A stretch of DNA of 64,000 nt, from NCBI RefSeq assembly GCF_019038465.1, contig NZ_JAFKRH010000010.1, forward strand, positions 164,265 to 228,264, in the 5' to 3' direction. Of the stretch, positions 24,404-32,784 are shown piece by piece. Every line of letters begins with the position of its first letter. Position 1 is the stretch's first letter. The translations under genes and the position numbers were made by a program. The notes below the pieces were generated by a model. It was not told the origin of the DNA and ran no database searches. It saw only the letters and a list, made by a program, of their open reading frames with translations. The stretch is from Synechococcus sp. CCY 0621 (GTDB lineage Bacteria > Cyanobacteriota > Cyanobacteriia > PCC-6307 > Cyanobiaceae).

Positions 24404-26425
24404 TCAGGCCATGTTCCCCCCTGGGCGGGGTCCTGTCGGCAGCCGTGTCCGGACCCCCATGCTCAACCGGGCCGCCCGGCCCCAGCCCAGGACGGCGGCC
24501 AGCAGCCCGTACAGGGCGAACTCCAGCCGCCGGCGCCCCTGCCAGGCCCCGGTGCGGCGGGCCAGCTGGAACAGCCGCTCTGAGGCCTGCTCCGCTCCGG
24601 CGGCGCCGCACTGGCGGCTGAGCAGGAAGGCGGAGCGCGAGAAACGCGCCATCTCGGGACTGTGGCGGTCGACGCCGGCGGCCAGGGCACTGCGCAGCAG
24701 GGAGTCCTGCGCCCGGGCCCGGTCCGCCAGCTTGCGGGGGTCGAGGTGTCCCCGGTCGCTGAGGTGATCGTCACCCATGTGAATCCGCCGCACCGACACC
24801 TCGCTTGGCACCCACACCAGTGGGGCCCCGGCGGCGCCGGCCCTGCCGTCGTACTCCCAGTCCTCCTCGTTGATCCAGGGCTGCCAGGGGCCGATGCGAT
24901 CGAGCAGCTCGCGCCGATACAGCGGACAGCTGGTGGTCCACCAGCGCTCCAGCAGCAGCAGCGGGAACAGGCGTTCCAGGGGTGTACCGGTGGCCCGCAT
25001 CGGACCGCGGCGCCGGATCGGGCGCTGGGAATGGTCCTCCTCCAGGCTGGGGCCATAGGCGATCTGGGCCTCTTCAGACCGCTCCAGGGCCGCCACCTGG
25101 GCGCTGAACTTGCCGGGCAGCAGCAAATCGTCGCTGTCGAGGTATTGCACGAATTGCCCGTGGCTGTGGTCGAGGCCCCGCTGGCGGGCGGCGCCGGGCC
25201 CGCCGTTGGGCTGGTGGATCACCCGGATGATCGCCGGATGGGCGGCGGCCAGGCCATCGGCCACCGCGCCGGTGTCGTCGCTGGAGCCGTCGTCGACGAT
25301 GACGATCTCGATCGGCCGGTGGTCCTGCGCGAGCACGCTCGCCACCGCTTCGCGCAGCAGGGTGGAGCGGTTGTGCACCGGGATGATCGTGCTGACCAGG
25401 CCGGGCACCGGCGCGGGTCGCAGGGCGGCGATCCGCTCGAGCGCGGGGCGCCGCATCACGGCACGGGCCCGCTCCAGGTTGGGGTTGTCACGCTGGTGCT
25501 TGAGGGGCTGGCCGCGGTGCCAGAGGTGCACGATCGGCTCATAGCCCCAGATCCAGGTGGGACGGGTGAGGCAGCGGTCCCAGAACTCGTTGTCTTCACC
25601 GCCCCAGCCGACGAAGCCCTCGTCCATGCCGCCGATGGCGGCATAGGCCTCGGCGGTGATCGCCATCGAGCCCCCCGCCTCCAGGTTCTGCACGATCGCT
25701 TCGGCGGGCCGCGCCCCGTACGCCTCTGAGCCGGCGAGCACCGAGGCGCTGTGGACCGCATCGAGGTAGAAGACGAACCGCTTCGGGTTCACCACCGCGT
25801 AGCCGCGGGCGACCCTCTCCAGCAGGCGGCGGGCGTAGCCGGACGGCACGAGCATGTCGTTGTCGTGCAGCAGCAGCACCGGAGCGCGGGCCTCGCGGGC
25901 GCCCAGATTGAAGGTGTGGGAGCGGTTGTAGGGGGCGGTGGGGTCGGGCAGGGGCCCATGGACGTGGCGCACCCAGGGCGGCAGGCGGTCGGCGATGCGG
26001 GGTTCGCTGTCCTGCTCGATCACCAGGCATTCCAGGCGCACGTTCTCCTGGGCGGCCAGGGACTCCAGGGTGGCCAGCAGCAGGGGCAGCCGCTCAAGAC
26101 CCCGGTGGCCGATCAGCACGCTCAGCTCCGGCGGCCCCTCACTCCAGAGGGGGGCGGCGCGGCGGCGGATCGGCGCGGCCGCCAGGCAGCGCTCCAGCAG
26201 GCGCCTGCCCAGTTCCGGCTGCAGCCGGGGCGCATGCAGGCGGGAGGTGAAGCGCCAGAGACAGGCCTGGCCACCGCCATCGGGGGCCGCTTCCAGCCGC
26301 TCGTCGCGGTTGGCGATCGCCAGGTGGGCTGGCACGGGCTGGCGCAGCAACCACTCGTAGCGCAGCCGCTCCTTCAGCCAGACGCCCAGCCATTCCTTCC
26401 GGGAGGGTCCAGTCGCTTCAGCCAT
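24404..26425 (-). CDS. Tandem GT2-GT2 glycosyltransferase
   Basis: The ATG at 26425 gives 673 residues. The first GT-A domain (about 100-300) has ELSVLIGHRGLERLPLLLATL, VLLLHDNDMLVPSGY and FVGWGGEDNEFWDR; the GEDNEFW motif is typical of chondroitin-polymerase/galactosyltransferase-type GT2 domains. The second domain starts at about 344 with VSTIIPVHNRSTLLREAV, then VIVDDGSSDDTG and QYLDSDDLLLPGK. Two active sites suggest that one protein adds two sugars. The longer open frame to 26899 only reads the neighbouring GT4 gene in another frame, and 26425 gives an 8-bp overlap with it. Confidence 0.88.
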   Translation of the reverse strand: MAEATGPSRKEWLGVWLKERLRYEWLLRQPVPAHLAIANRDERLEAAPDGGGQACLWRFTSRLHAPRLQPELGRRLLERCLAAAPIRRRAAPLWSEGPPELSVLIGHRGLERLPLLLATLESLAAQENVRLECLVIEQDSEPRIADRLPPWVRHVHGPLPDPTAPYNRSHTFNLGAREARAPVLLLHDNDMLVPSGYARRLLERVARGYAVVNPKRFVFYLDAVHSASVLAGSEAYGARPAEAIVQNLEAGGSMAITAEAYAAIGGMDEGFVGWGGEDNEFWDRCLTRPTWIWGYEPIVHLWHRGQPLKHQRDNPNLERARAVMRRPALERIAALRPAPVPGLVSTIIPVHNRSTLLREAVASVLAQDHRPIEIVIVDDGSSDDTGAVADGLAAAHPAIIRVIHQPNGGPGAARQRGLDHSHGQFVQYLDSDDLLLPGKFSAQVAALERSEEAQIAYGPSLEEDHSQRPIRRRGPMRATGTPLERLFPLLLLERWWTTSCPLYRRELLDRIGPWQPWINEEDWEYDGRAGAAGAPLVWVPSEVSVRRIHMGDDHLSDRGHLDPRKLADRARAQDSLLRSALAAGVDRHSPEMARFSRSAFLLSRQCGAAGAEQASERLFQLARRTGAWQGRRRLEFALYGLLAAVLGWGRAARLSMGVRTRLPTGPRPGGNMA

Positions 26426-27743
26426 GGGGAGCACCGGGATGGTCGACCCGCCCCGCCGTCGCCAGCAGGGCCTCTTCTGCAGCCCCATCGGCCTCGCCAC
26501 CGGAATGGGGCCACTCGCTGCCAGCGCTGCCGTGGCGGAAGCGCTGCCCCAGCAGCTGGCGCAGATCTTCACCGCGCCGGCGGCCCAACCAGCGATCCAG
26601 CCGCCCGGCGGGGGCCGGATCCGGTTCAGGGGGGATCTCTGGGAGCCTGGGAAGCTCCAGCACCTGTGTGAGGGCCCGTTGCCAGGCCGCCAGGGAAGCA
26701 CTCCCGCTGTAGCGCCCGGCCACCAGGGCGTGGCCGGCCCGGGACAGCCGCTGCAGCAGGGCGCCCTGCCGCAGCCGTGCCAGTTGGGCGGCGGCGGCGG
26801 CGACATCGCCGCAGGGGAAGAGCAGGGCCGTGGCGTCGTGCTCCAGGGCTCCCTCCAGGCCAGACCCCACATAGCGGCTGCTGACCACCGCCATGCCACT
26901 GGCCATGGCCTGCCAGGCCACGATCGGGCCCGTTTCCCAGGCGGAGGTGATCACCAGGGCATGGTGATGGCCGTAGATCTCCGCCGCCAGCCGTTGCTGG
27001 TCGACGTGGCCCAGCAGTCGCACCGTGCCAGCGGCGATCCTGGGCGCCAGGGAGCGCTCCAGGGCCGGGCGCTCCTCGCCATCGCCGGCAATGCTGAGCT
27101 GGATGGCGATGCCCAGGGCCTCGAGCTCCGCCAGCAGCGGAGGCAGGTCGTGCACCCGTTTCTGGGCCTGCTCCAGCCGGCCCACCCAGGCCAGCTTCAA
27201 GGTGGCGGCGGGATCGCCGCCGGGGCCCTGCCAGGGCGGCACCGGTACGCCGTAGGGGGCGTAGAACACCCGGGTTGGTTCCATCCCGCCCCGATCGCTC
27301 GCCAGCCGGCAGGCCAGCCGATTGGTGGCGATCACCGCATCGATGCCGGCGCCGTGGCGCTGCAGGTCGTCGAAGTACTCCGCCTGCAGCGCATGCAGGG
27401 TCATCACCACCTGTCCGTGAAAGCCCCCCCGGCGGCGGGCCCGCTGGGCCGCGGGGTAGAGGTCGACCAGATTGACCCCGAGCACGAGCTGGGGATCGAG
27501 CCTTCCCAGCAGGGCGGCAATGGCGCGGATCCTGCCCTCGACGCTGCCGCTGGGGTTGGCGAGCGGTTGGGCCGCCAGCGCCGGATAGGCCCGGGCATAG
27601 GGGCCATGGCGGTGATGGTCGCCGTCGGGTACCGCCACCGTGACTTCCAGCCCGCTGGCCCGCAGCCCCGGTACCAGATTCGCCAGCCAATCCTGAACCC
27701 CGCCGAGCAGGTAGGCGGAGGGGGCGAGCACCAGCACCTTCAT
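26418..27743 (-). CDS. Family 4 glycosyltransferase
   Basis: From ATG 27743 the protein is 441 residues and begins MKVLVLAPSAYLLGGVQDWL, a GT4 acceptor-domain start. The donor domain contains LAWVGRLEQAQKRVHDLPPL, SIAGDGEERP and SAWETGPIVAWQAMASGMAVVS, with a degenerate EX7E motif (ETGPIVAWQ). The active site may therefore be unusual. The C-terminal 60 residues beyond the GT fold are charged and lack recognisable features. ATG 27743 overlaps the next gene's stop as ATGA (27740-27743), which fixes the start. Confidence 0.85.
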   Translation of the reverse strand: MKVLVLAPSAYLLGGVQDWLANLVPGLRASGLEVTVAVPDGDHHRHGPYARAYPALAAQPLANPSGSVEGRIRAIAALLGRLDPQLVLGVNLVDLYPAAQRARRRGGFHGQVVMTLHALQAEYFDDLQRHGAGIDAVIATNRLACRLASDRGGMEPTRVFYAPYGVPVPPWQGPGGDPAATLKLAWVGRLEQAQKRVHDLPPLLAELEALGIAIQLSIAGDGEERPALERSLAPRIAAGTVRLLGHVDQQRLAAEIYGHHHALVITSAWETGPIVAWQAMASGMAVVSSRYVGSGLEGALEHDATALLFPCGDVAAAAAQLARLRQGALLQRLSRAGHALVAGRYSGSASLAAWQRALTQVLELPRLPEIPPEPDPAPAGRLDRWLGRRRGEDLRQLLGQRFRHGSAGSEWPHSGGEADGAAEEALLATAGRVDHPGAPHG

Positions 27744-28624
27744 GGCGTTCGATCCAGGAACACGACCCCCGCCCCGGAGGGGATCAGCGGTGGCGTGGTC
27801 AGGAACGGCAGGGGGGCGATGGGGCGTACGTGTTGGCCCAGCTGGCGGATGTAGATCCCCTCCGTCGCCGGGCAGCGTTGCCACTTGCGGAAGAAACTCT
27901 CCTGGTTGGCGGAGGTGTATTTACCCCAGACCCGCGCCGATTGATCATCGAAGGAGGTGGTGTCCGGCTGGTCGTTCGCATGGTGCAGATAGGGGCAGTC
28001 CACTCCTGCGATCTCCACGCCTGCCAGCGCTGCCCGGGCGGTGTAGTCCATGTCCTCAAAGCCGATGCCGCTGAAGCTCTGGTCGAAGGCGCCGATCCGC
28101 TGCCAGCAGTGGCGACCGATGGCGAAGTGGGACCAGGTGTTGTTGAGCAGGGTGAGATCCACCGTGTCCCACGCCATGATCTCCGCCCAGCGCCGCAGCC
28201 AGGGGTCGATGCGCAGATCGTCGTTAAGGACCAGGGTGGTGGCCGTCGGGCTGGCCTGGAGCAGCTCGTTCCAGAGCTGGCAGAGCCCTACCACGCGATT
28301 GTGCAGCAGGAAGCGGCGATGGGATGGCTCGCCGCTGGCCAGTTCGCGGCAGATCCGCTCCAGATAACGGCCCTGGCTGGCCTGATCACCGTGGCCGTTG
28401 ACGGCCACCAGGATCGGTACCTCCGGGAAGTTGCGGCGCAGCGAGAGATAGAGCGGGCGGAAGTAGCTCTCGTAACGGGCTTCGAAGGTGGTGATCGCGA
28501 TCGTGAAGCGATCTCCCAGGGGCTGCCGAGGCGGCAGCAGGGCCCTCGGAATGCGGCGCCGGCCTCCATGCAGAACGGCCCGGGCGGCGAGGTAGAGGCG
28601 CAGTTTTAGGCTGGAGCGATTCAT
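27740..28624 (-). CDS. GT-A type glycosyltransferase (GT2-like)
   Basis: The 294-residue protein (ATG 28624) has TIAITTFEARYESYFRPLYLSL near the N-terminus, and VLNDDLRIDPWLRRW in place of a DxD metal site. FDQSFSGIGFEDMDYTARAALAG is the GEDMDY-like acceptor motif of GT2 enzymes. It is distinct from the other GT2 proteins here and probably has its own donor. The gene lies 22 bp downstream of the next gene's stop (28647), so it is part of the same transcript but not translationally overlapped. Confidence 0.78.
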   Translation of the reverse strand: MNRSSLKLRLYLAARAVLHGGRRRIPRALLPPRQPLGDRFTIAITTFEARYESYFRPLYLSLRRNFPEVPILVAVNGHGDQASQGRYLERICRELASGEPSHRRFLLHNRVVGLCQLWNELLQASPTATTLVLNDDLRIDPWLRRWAEIMAWDTVDLTLLNNTWSHFAIGRHCWQRIGAFDQSFSGIGFEDMDYTARAALAGVEIAGVDCPYLHHANDQPDTTSFDDQSARVWGKYTSANQESFFRKWQRCPATEGIYIRQLGQHVRPIAPLPFLTTPPLIPSGAGVVFLDRTP

Positions 28625-28646
28625 GGCGTCGATGGTGACTCCTGCC

Positions 28647-29768
28647 TCAGGGGTGCCTGAGGGCGCCGATCGCCTCGACAAGGGCGCGGTAACGCTCCTT
28701 GGGGCGGATGTGATCGTGGAAGCAGCGGGCGCAGTCCTCCCGCCGGGCGTCCAGGTCGGCTCCCAGGTGGTGGGCAGCCGCGAGAAAGCCGGCGCCATCG
28801 TCCACCATCACGCCGCAGCCGAAGTCTTCGACGAACTGAAAACTGACCTGGCGGCTGCAGATCACCGGTACCCCCATCGCCAGGTACATGCACAGCCGGT
28901 TCGAGCTGACCCCCATGGCCTGGAACTGGGGTGCTGGATTGGTGTAGACGGCCAGGCCGATGTCGTAGCCGACGGCCGATCGCCAGGCTTCCTGCCATGA
29001 CAGCCGCTCGGTCTCGATGTGGAGTCGGCCGCCCAGGCTCAGGCGCCGCAGCAGGTAGAGGGCCAGGGGATCCACCCCCAGGGGCTGGATCACGGCGCAG
29101 AGGGAGGCGTCCTCGTGCAGCGCGTCCAGCAGCCAGTCGGCACCTGCGGTGAGGTTGAAGCCCCCGGAGATGGCCAGAGTGAGGGCGTCGGGCCCGATTC
29201 CCCAGCCCTGGCGGAGCCTTTGACGCAAGAGCGGATCCCGTTGCGGCGGGTTGCGGAAACAGCCCGGGTAGACCAGCACCGGCTGGGCCGGCGGCAGCTC
29301 GGCGTAGTCGCGCACCAGGGGCACCCGGTGGCTGTCGTTGACGATCGTGAAGCGCGCCCGCCGGTAGGCCTGCAGACAGAGCCGTTTCCAGCGTTTCGAA
29401 CGGGGACCCCGGTAGCTGCCGGCGCGGATCTCGTCCCCCAGGACGAAGGAGGGGCGGCGGTGCAGACGGGCCAGCACGCCCACCACGGCGATCGGATCCT
29501 CGGTGGTGCCCGAGAAGCAGGCATAGCGGCGCCAGTGGGGACGCCAGGCCTGGCCCAGCAGCCAGCGCATCGAATAGAAGGCCAGGTGGGTGCTGACCCG
29601 CTCGCCGTAGGGAGCGGTGCTGCCGCAGGGCCCCGGGGCATAGACGTGGACATCAAACCCGTTCTCCAGCAGGGCCGAGATGATCGCCTCGTTGGGGGGC
29701 GAATGCAGCAGCTCCGGCACCAGCAGGAAGTGGGCGGCGATCGGCCGTGGTGGCGAGGGACCGGTCAT
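28647..29768 (-). CDS. Putative GT-B glycosyltransferase
   Basis: About 373 residues from ATG 29768. The sequence has HFLLVPELLHSPPNEAIISAL at the N-terminus, a central QPVLVYPGCF, and a donor-side segment SNRLCMYLAMGVPVICSRQ followed by VEDFGCGVMVDD. The latter corresponds to the nucleotide-sugar-binding end of GT4-like proteins. N-terminal motifs are divergent, so I call it a glycosyltransferase by fold pattern only. It is 16 bp after the stop of the adjoining GT2 gene. Longer start codons are rejected because the added residues are Ser/Thr/Pro-rich out-of-frame sequence. Confidence 0.72.
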   Translation of the reverse strand: MTGPSPPRPIAAHFLLVPELLHSPPNEAIISALLENGFDVHVYAPGPCGSTAPYGERVSTHLAFYSMRWLLGQAWRPHWRRYACFSGTTEDPIAVVGVLARLHRRPSFVLGDEIRAGSYRGPRSKRWKRLCLQAYRRARFTIVNDSHRVPLVRDYAELPPAQPVLVYPGCFRNPPQRDPLLRQRLRQGWGIGPDALTLAISGGFNLTAGADWLLDALHEDASLCAVIQPLGVDPLALYLLRRLSLGGRLHIETERLSWQEAWRSAVGYDIGLAVYTNPAPQFQAMGVSSNRLCMYLAMGVPVICSRQVSFQFVEDFGCGVMVDDGAGFLAAAHHLGADLDARREDCARCFHDHIRPKERYRALVEAIGALRHP

Positions 29769-29784
29769 GGAGGAAGGGATGGGG

Positions 29785-30669
29785 CTAGAGCGCTCGGGGG
29801 GTGCGGGTGGTGCTGAGATCGGTGGGCAACTCCAGCCTGCCGGCGCCGTAGTCGTCCAGCAGGCGATGGGTGTAGGAGCGGATGAACTCCACCGGAAAAT
29901 CCTTGCGGCCGGGCGTCGGCGCCGGTTCGCTCTTCTCCCGGGCGGCGATCCGGTCATACCAATTGTGGTAGTGGGTGATCGTGCCGTCGAGGCCGTAAAA
30001 GTTGCCGAGTCCGTAACGCAGATAGGCCAGCTCGTCACTCCAGACCGCCGGCGGCGATGACGGCGTGAACAGCGGTTCGCTGGCCCGGTTGGAGACGTAG
30101 ACGTCCATGGGCACCCAGGTGAGCTGACGCCGCTTCAGCTCCATCGGCAGGTGGTGGGTGATGTGGGGCCCGTGGAAGTCGATCTCCAAGCGAGGCCGCG
30201 GCCAGCGCCCCTTGCGTCGCCAGTGGAGGCGCCGGCAGCGGCGGAATCGCTGGGTGTGCATCAGCAGGAAGGAGCTCTCCGGCATGCCGGCTCCGAAGGG
30301 ACGGGTGAGCGGCCCGCAGCCAATGTCCTGGGGTGACACCAGCGCCACCCCATCGGTGAGACGGGAACGGCAGAGGCTGAACCACTGCTGGGAGAGCAGG
30401 ATCACATCCGCATGCAGCAGCAGGGTGTAAGGGGAGTGGGAGCGGCGCAGCAGGGCATTGAGCGCGTCCGGCTGGCTGCAGGAGCGCTGCACCACCTCGG
30501 CGCCCCGCTCCAGGGCCATCGCCACCGAGCGGTCGCTGGAGCCGTTGTCCAGCACGCAGACGCGGGTGGTGAGCCCCCGGGTGGTGGCCTGGAGCGCCTC
30601 CAGGCAGTGGGGCAGAAACAGCTCGCTGTTCCAGCTGGTGATGCCGACGAAGAGTTCGGGTCTGGTCAT
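29785..30669 (-). CDS. Family 2 glycosyltransferase (rhamnosyltransferase-like)
   Basis: From ATG 30669 the protein is 294 residues and begins MTRPELFVGITSWNSELFL. It continues with CVLDNGSSDRSVAMALERG and LLLHADVILLSQQW, in which HADV takes the place of the DxD metal site. The spacing is that of GT2 enzymes acting on short glycan acceptors. The C-terminal part is rich in His, Trp and Tyr (ITHYHNWYDRI). The ATG overlaps the next gene's TGA as ATGA (30666-30669), which fixes the start; a longer open frame to 30939 is an artefact of GC-rich sequence. Confidence 0.83.
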   Translation of the reverse strand: MTRPELFVGITSWNSELFLPHCLEALQATTRGLTTRVCVLDNGSSDRSVAMALERGAEVVQRSCSQPDALNALLRRSHSPYTLLLHADVILLSQQWFSLCRSRLTDGVALVSPQDIGCGPLTRPFGAGMPESSFLLMHTQRFRRCRRLHWRRKGRWPRPRLEIDFHGPHITHHLPMELKRRQLTWVPMDVYVSNRASEPLFTPSSPPAVWSDELAYLRYGLGNFYGLDGTITHYHNWYDRIAAREKSEPAPTPGRKDFPVEFIRSYTHRLLDDYGAGRLELPTDLSTTRTPRAL

Positions 30670-31574
30670 GGTCGGGGGAGGAGCCGCAGGCGCCGCAGCA
30701 GCCGCACCGGAAGTTGGCGCTCCAGGGCTGAGAGGCGTTCGCCAAGGGCGGATTTCTCCTTCAGCAGGCGCTGCACCAGCCGGTCGAGCGGCTCGCTGGC
30801 CCCATAACGGGCGTAGATGGTGGCCAGTTCGGCTGGAAAGCGTTCCCCCTGGCGCCGGGTCTTCACGGTGGTGTAGTAGCGCATCGCCCCCAGTTTCTCC
30901 TGGGTGACCAGGCCGGTGCAGCGCTGGGAGAAGCGCCACCAGAGGTCGTAGTCCATCAGCAGGCTCAGGCCCTCGTCCACCCCGCCGGCCTCCTGCCAGA
31001 GGGAAGCCCTCCAGAAGCAGCTCTGCTGCAGCAGGAAGCAGTCGTTCTCGATCGCCAGCAGGGTCTCGGCCGAACCCTCCCGGGCGGGCACGTGGCGCAG
31101 AAACTGCTGGTCGGCGCTGATGATGTCGCCGCTGCCGATCACCCAGCGGCCGCTGGGGTCGGTGGCGAAACGCTCCATCACGGTGCGGAAGGCTCCGGGC
31201 AGGTAGAAGTCGTCGGAGTTGAGCCAGGCAAGGATCGAACCGGTGGCCCGGCGGAATCCCTTGTTGATGGCGTCCGACTGGCCCCGGTCGGGCTCGCTGA
31301 TCAGCACCGAGATCCAGGGCCGGTAGCGCTCCAGCACCCCCGGGGTGTCATCGGTGCTGCCCCCATCCACCACGATGATTTCGACGTTGTCGTAGCCCTG
31401 CCAGAGGATCGAGAGCAGGGTGTCCTCGATGAAGGCCCCCTGGTTGAGGGTGGGGATGACGATCGAGAACAGCGGCCGCTCCGGATCGGCGTTGAGCCGT
31501 TCCGGCACGGCGATCGCGCCCTCCTCGGGCCAGCCGTAGAGGCGGCGGGAGGAGGGCAGGGGCACCTCAACCAC
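30666..31574 (-). CDS. Family 2 glycosyltransferase (PGL/p-HBAD-type)
   Basis: The best start is GTG 31574, giving 302 residues; a second GTG at 31565 is three codons further in. The sequence has FSIVIPTLNQGAFIEDTLLSI, EIIVVDGGSTDDTPGVLERY, SEPDRGQSDAINKGFRRATG and LAWLNSDDFYLPGAF. These are the N-terminal, DxD and acceptor motifs of a strongly conserved GT2 subgroup that glycosylates lipid-linked substrates. A C-terminal helix (LVQRLLKEKSALGERLSALE) could form a coiled coil. The start overlaps the preceding stop by 8 bp. Confidence 0.9.
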   Translation of the reverse strand: MVEVPLPSSRRLYGWPEEGAIAVPERLNADPERPLFSIVIPTLNQGAFIEDTLLSILWQGYDNVEIIVVDGGSTDDTPGVLERYRPWISVLISEPDRGQSDAINKGFRRATGSILAWLNSDDFYLPGAFRTVMERFATDPSGRWVIGSGDIISADQQFLRHVPAREGSAETLLAIENDCFLLQQSCFWRASLWQEAGGVDEGLSLLMDYDLWWRFSQRCTGLVTQEKLGAMRYYTTVKTRRQGERFPAELATIYARYGASEPLDRLVQRLLKEKSALGERLSALERQLPVRLLRRLRLLPRP

Positions 31575-32784
31575 GGCGGGGTCTGGCCGCCACGGCCCGT
31601 TCCATGCAGGCCAGCAGCTGGGGCGCCACCCCATCGATGCTGGACTCCTGCAGCACCTTGGCCCGGCTGTGAAGACCCAGTCGCCGACGGGTGACCGGGT
31701 CTTCGCTGAGCCGGTGCAGGGCGGTTGCGAAGGCCTCCAGGTCGAGGTAGTCGACCGCCACTCCGCAGTCATCGGCGACGAAATCAGCGATGCCACCCCC
31801 GTCGCGGAAGCACACGGTGGGTACGGCCGCGACGGCCGCTTCAAGGGCGACCACGGGGTAAGGATCCTCCCGTGAGAGCAGCCCATGAACCGCATAGCGC
31901 CGGATCACGCCGATGCCCGTGGGCATCGGCGGCAGCAGCAAAGCGCGGTGTTCCAGCTGCAGCAGACGCAGATCGCGTCGGGCCACGATCACCTCCTCCT
32001 GTGCCGGAGAAGCCCCGAGCCAGACCGCAAGGAAGGGCGTTCCGGCAAAGACCCGCTCGCATTCCCTCACCAGCTGGGGGAAGAGGTCGAACCCCTTGCG
32101 GGCGATCGCCTGGCCGGCGAACCCGAACACGAAGGTGCCGTTCTCGAGGGCGATCTCAAGGCGCTCCAGGCATGGATCCCTGGCGTCTCCGTCCAAAGAG
32201 ACGAGGGGCTCAGCCGTCGGACCATGGCCCTGAGCAGAAAAAGGAACGAACTCCGGAATCACTGAGCAGCGATCCAGGGGGAGACCGTGCTGGTGGTGCA
32301 GGGACTTCCTTACCCCTTCAGCGCAGGCCACCACCGCGCTGGAAAGGGCCAGCTGCCGGGACACGGCCTCCGCGGTGCTCATGGTCGCGAGCGTGGTTTC
32401 GAGCTCATGGGCGTGGCTGAGGCAGGCCGGCCGTGCCGGGTCGGCGTTAAGGCCCCGCAGGTGCTGGCCCAGCACCAGGGTGTTCAGGTAAATCAGATCG
32501 GGCCTGTGGCGCTTGACCGCTGCCTCCAGCAGGCCGGCGGGACTGCTGGCTTGCCCCCTGCCCAGCCGGGCCGCGAGCCGCTCAAGAAGGGGTTGGAACA
32601 GGGGCTGGCTCCAGGCCACGGTGGGCGCCAGGGCTTCGAACTCGGGCCGAAGGGGCCCATCGCTGAGCAGCACGACGGCCGGATCGATCCCGCACTCGTG
32701 CTCCATCAGCCAGCGCAACAGCCACAGCAGCAACAGGGGAGCACCACTGCGGGTGGCCATGTGGGAGACGAAGAGCACCCTCAT
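31567..32784 (-). CDS. Family 4 glycosyltransferase
   Basis: From ATG 32784 the protein is 405 residues and starts MRVLFVSHMATRSGAPLLLL. The donor domain holds FVFGFAGQAIARKGFDLFPQ, LAVWLGASPAQEE and REDPYPVVALEAAVAAVPTVCF, with a canonical EX7E motif (EDPYPVVALE). This is a well-supported retaining GT4. ATG 32784 overlaps the adjoining stop as ATGA (32781-32784). A longer frame to 33138 adds 118 proline- and arginine-rich residues from the neighbouring gene and is rejected. Confidence 0.9.
   Translation of the reverse strand: MRVLFVSHMATRSGAPLLLLWLLRWLMEHECGIDPAVVLLSDGPLRPEFEALAPTVAWSQPLFQPLLERLAARLGRGQASSPAGLLEAAVKRHRPDLIYLNTLVLGQHLRGLNADPARPACLSHAHELETTLATMSTAEAVSRQLALSSAVVACAEGVRKSLHHQHGLPLDRCSVIPEFVPFSAQGHGPTAEPLVSLDGDARDPCLERLEIALENGTFVFGFAGQAIARKGFDLFPQLVRECERVFAGTPFLAVWLGASPAQEEVIVARRDLRLLQLEHRALLLPPMPTGIGVIRRYAVHGLLSREDPYPVVALEAAVAAVPTVCFRDGGGIADFVADDCGVAVDYLDLEAFATALHRLSEDPVTRRRLGLHSRAKVLQESSIDGVAPQLLACMERAVAARPRRG

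Noticed and set aside
26426..26899. N-terminal extension of the tandem GT2 protein
   Set aside because: Pro/Ser/Trp-rich, family-unrelated sequence overlapping the GT4 gene; ATG 26425 is sufficient.
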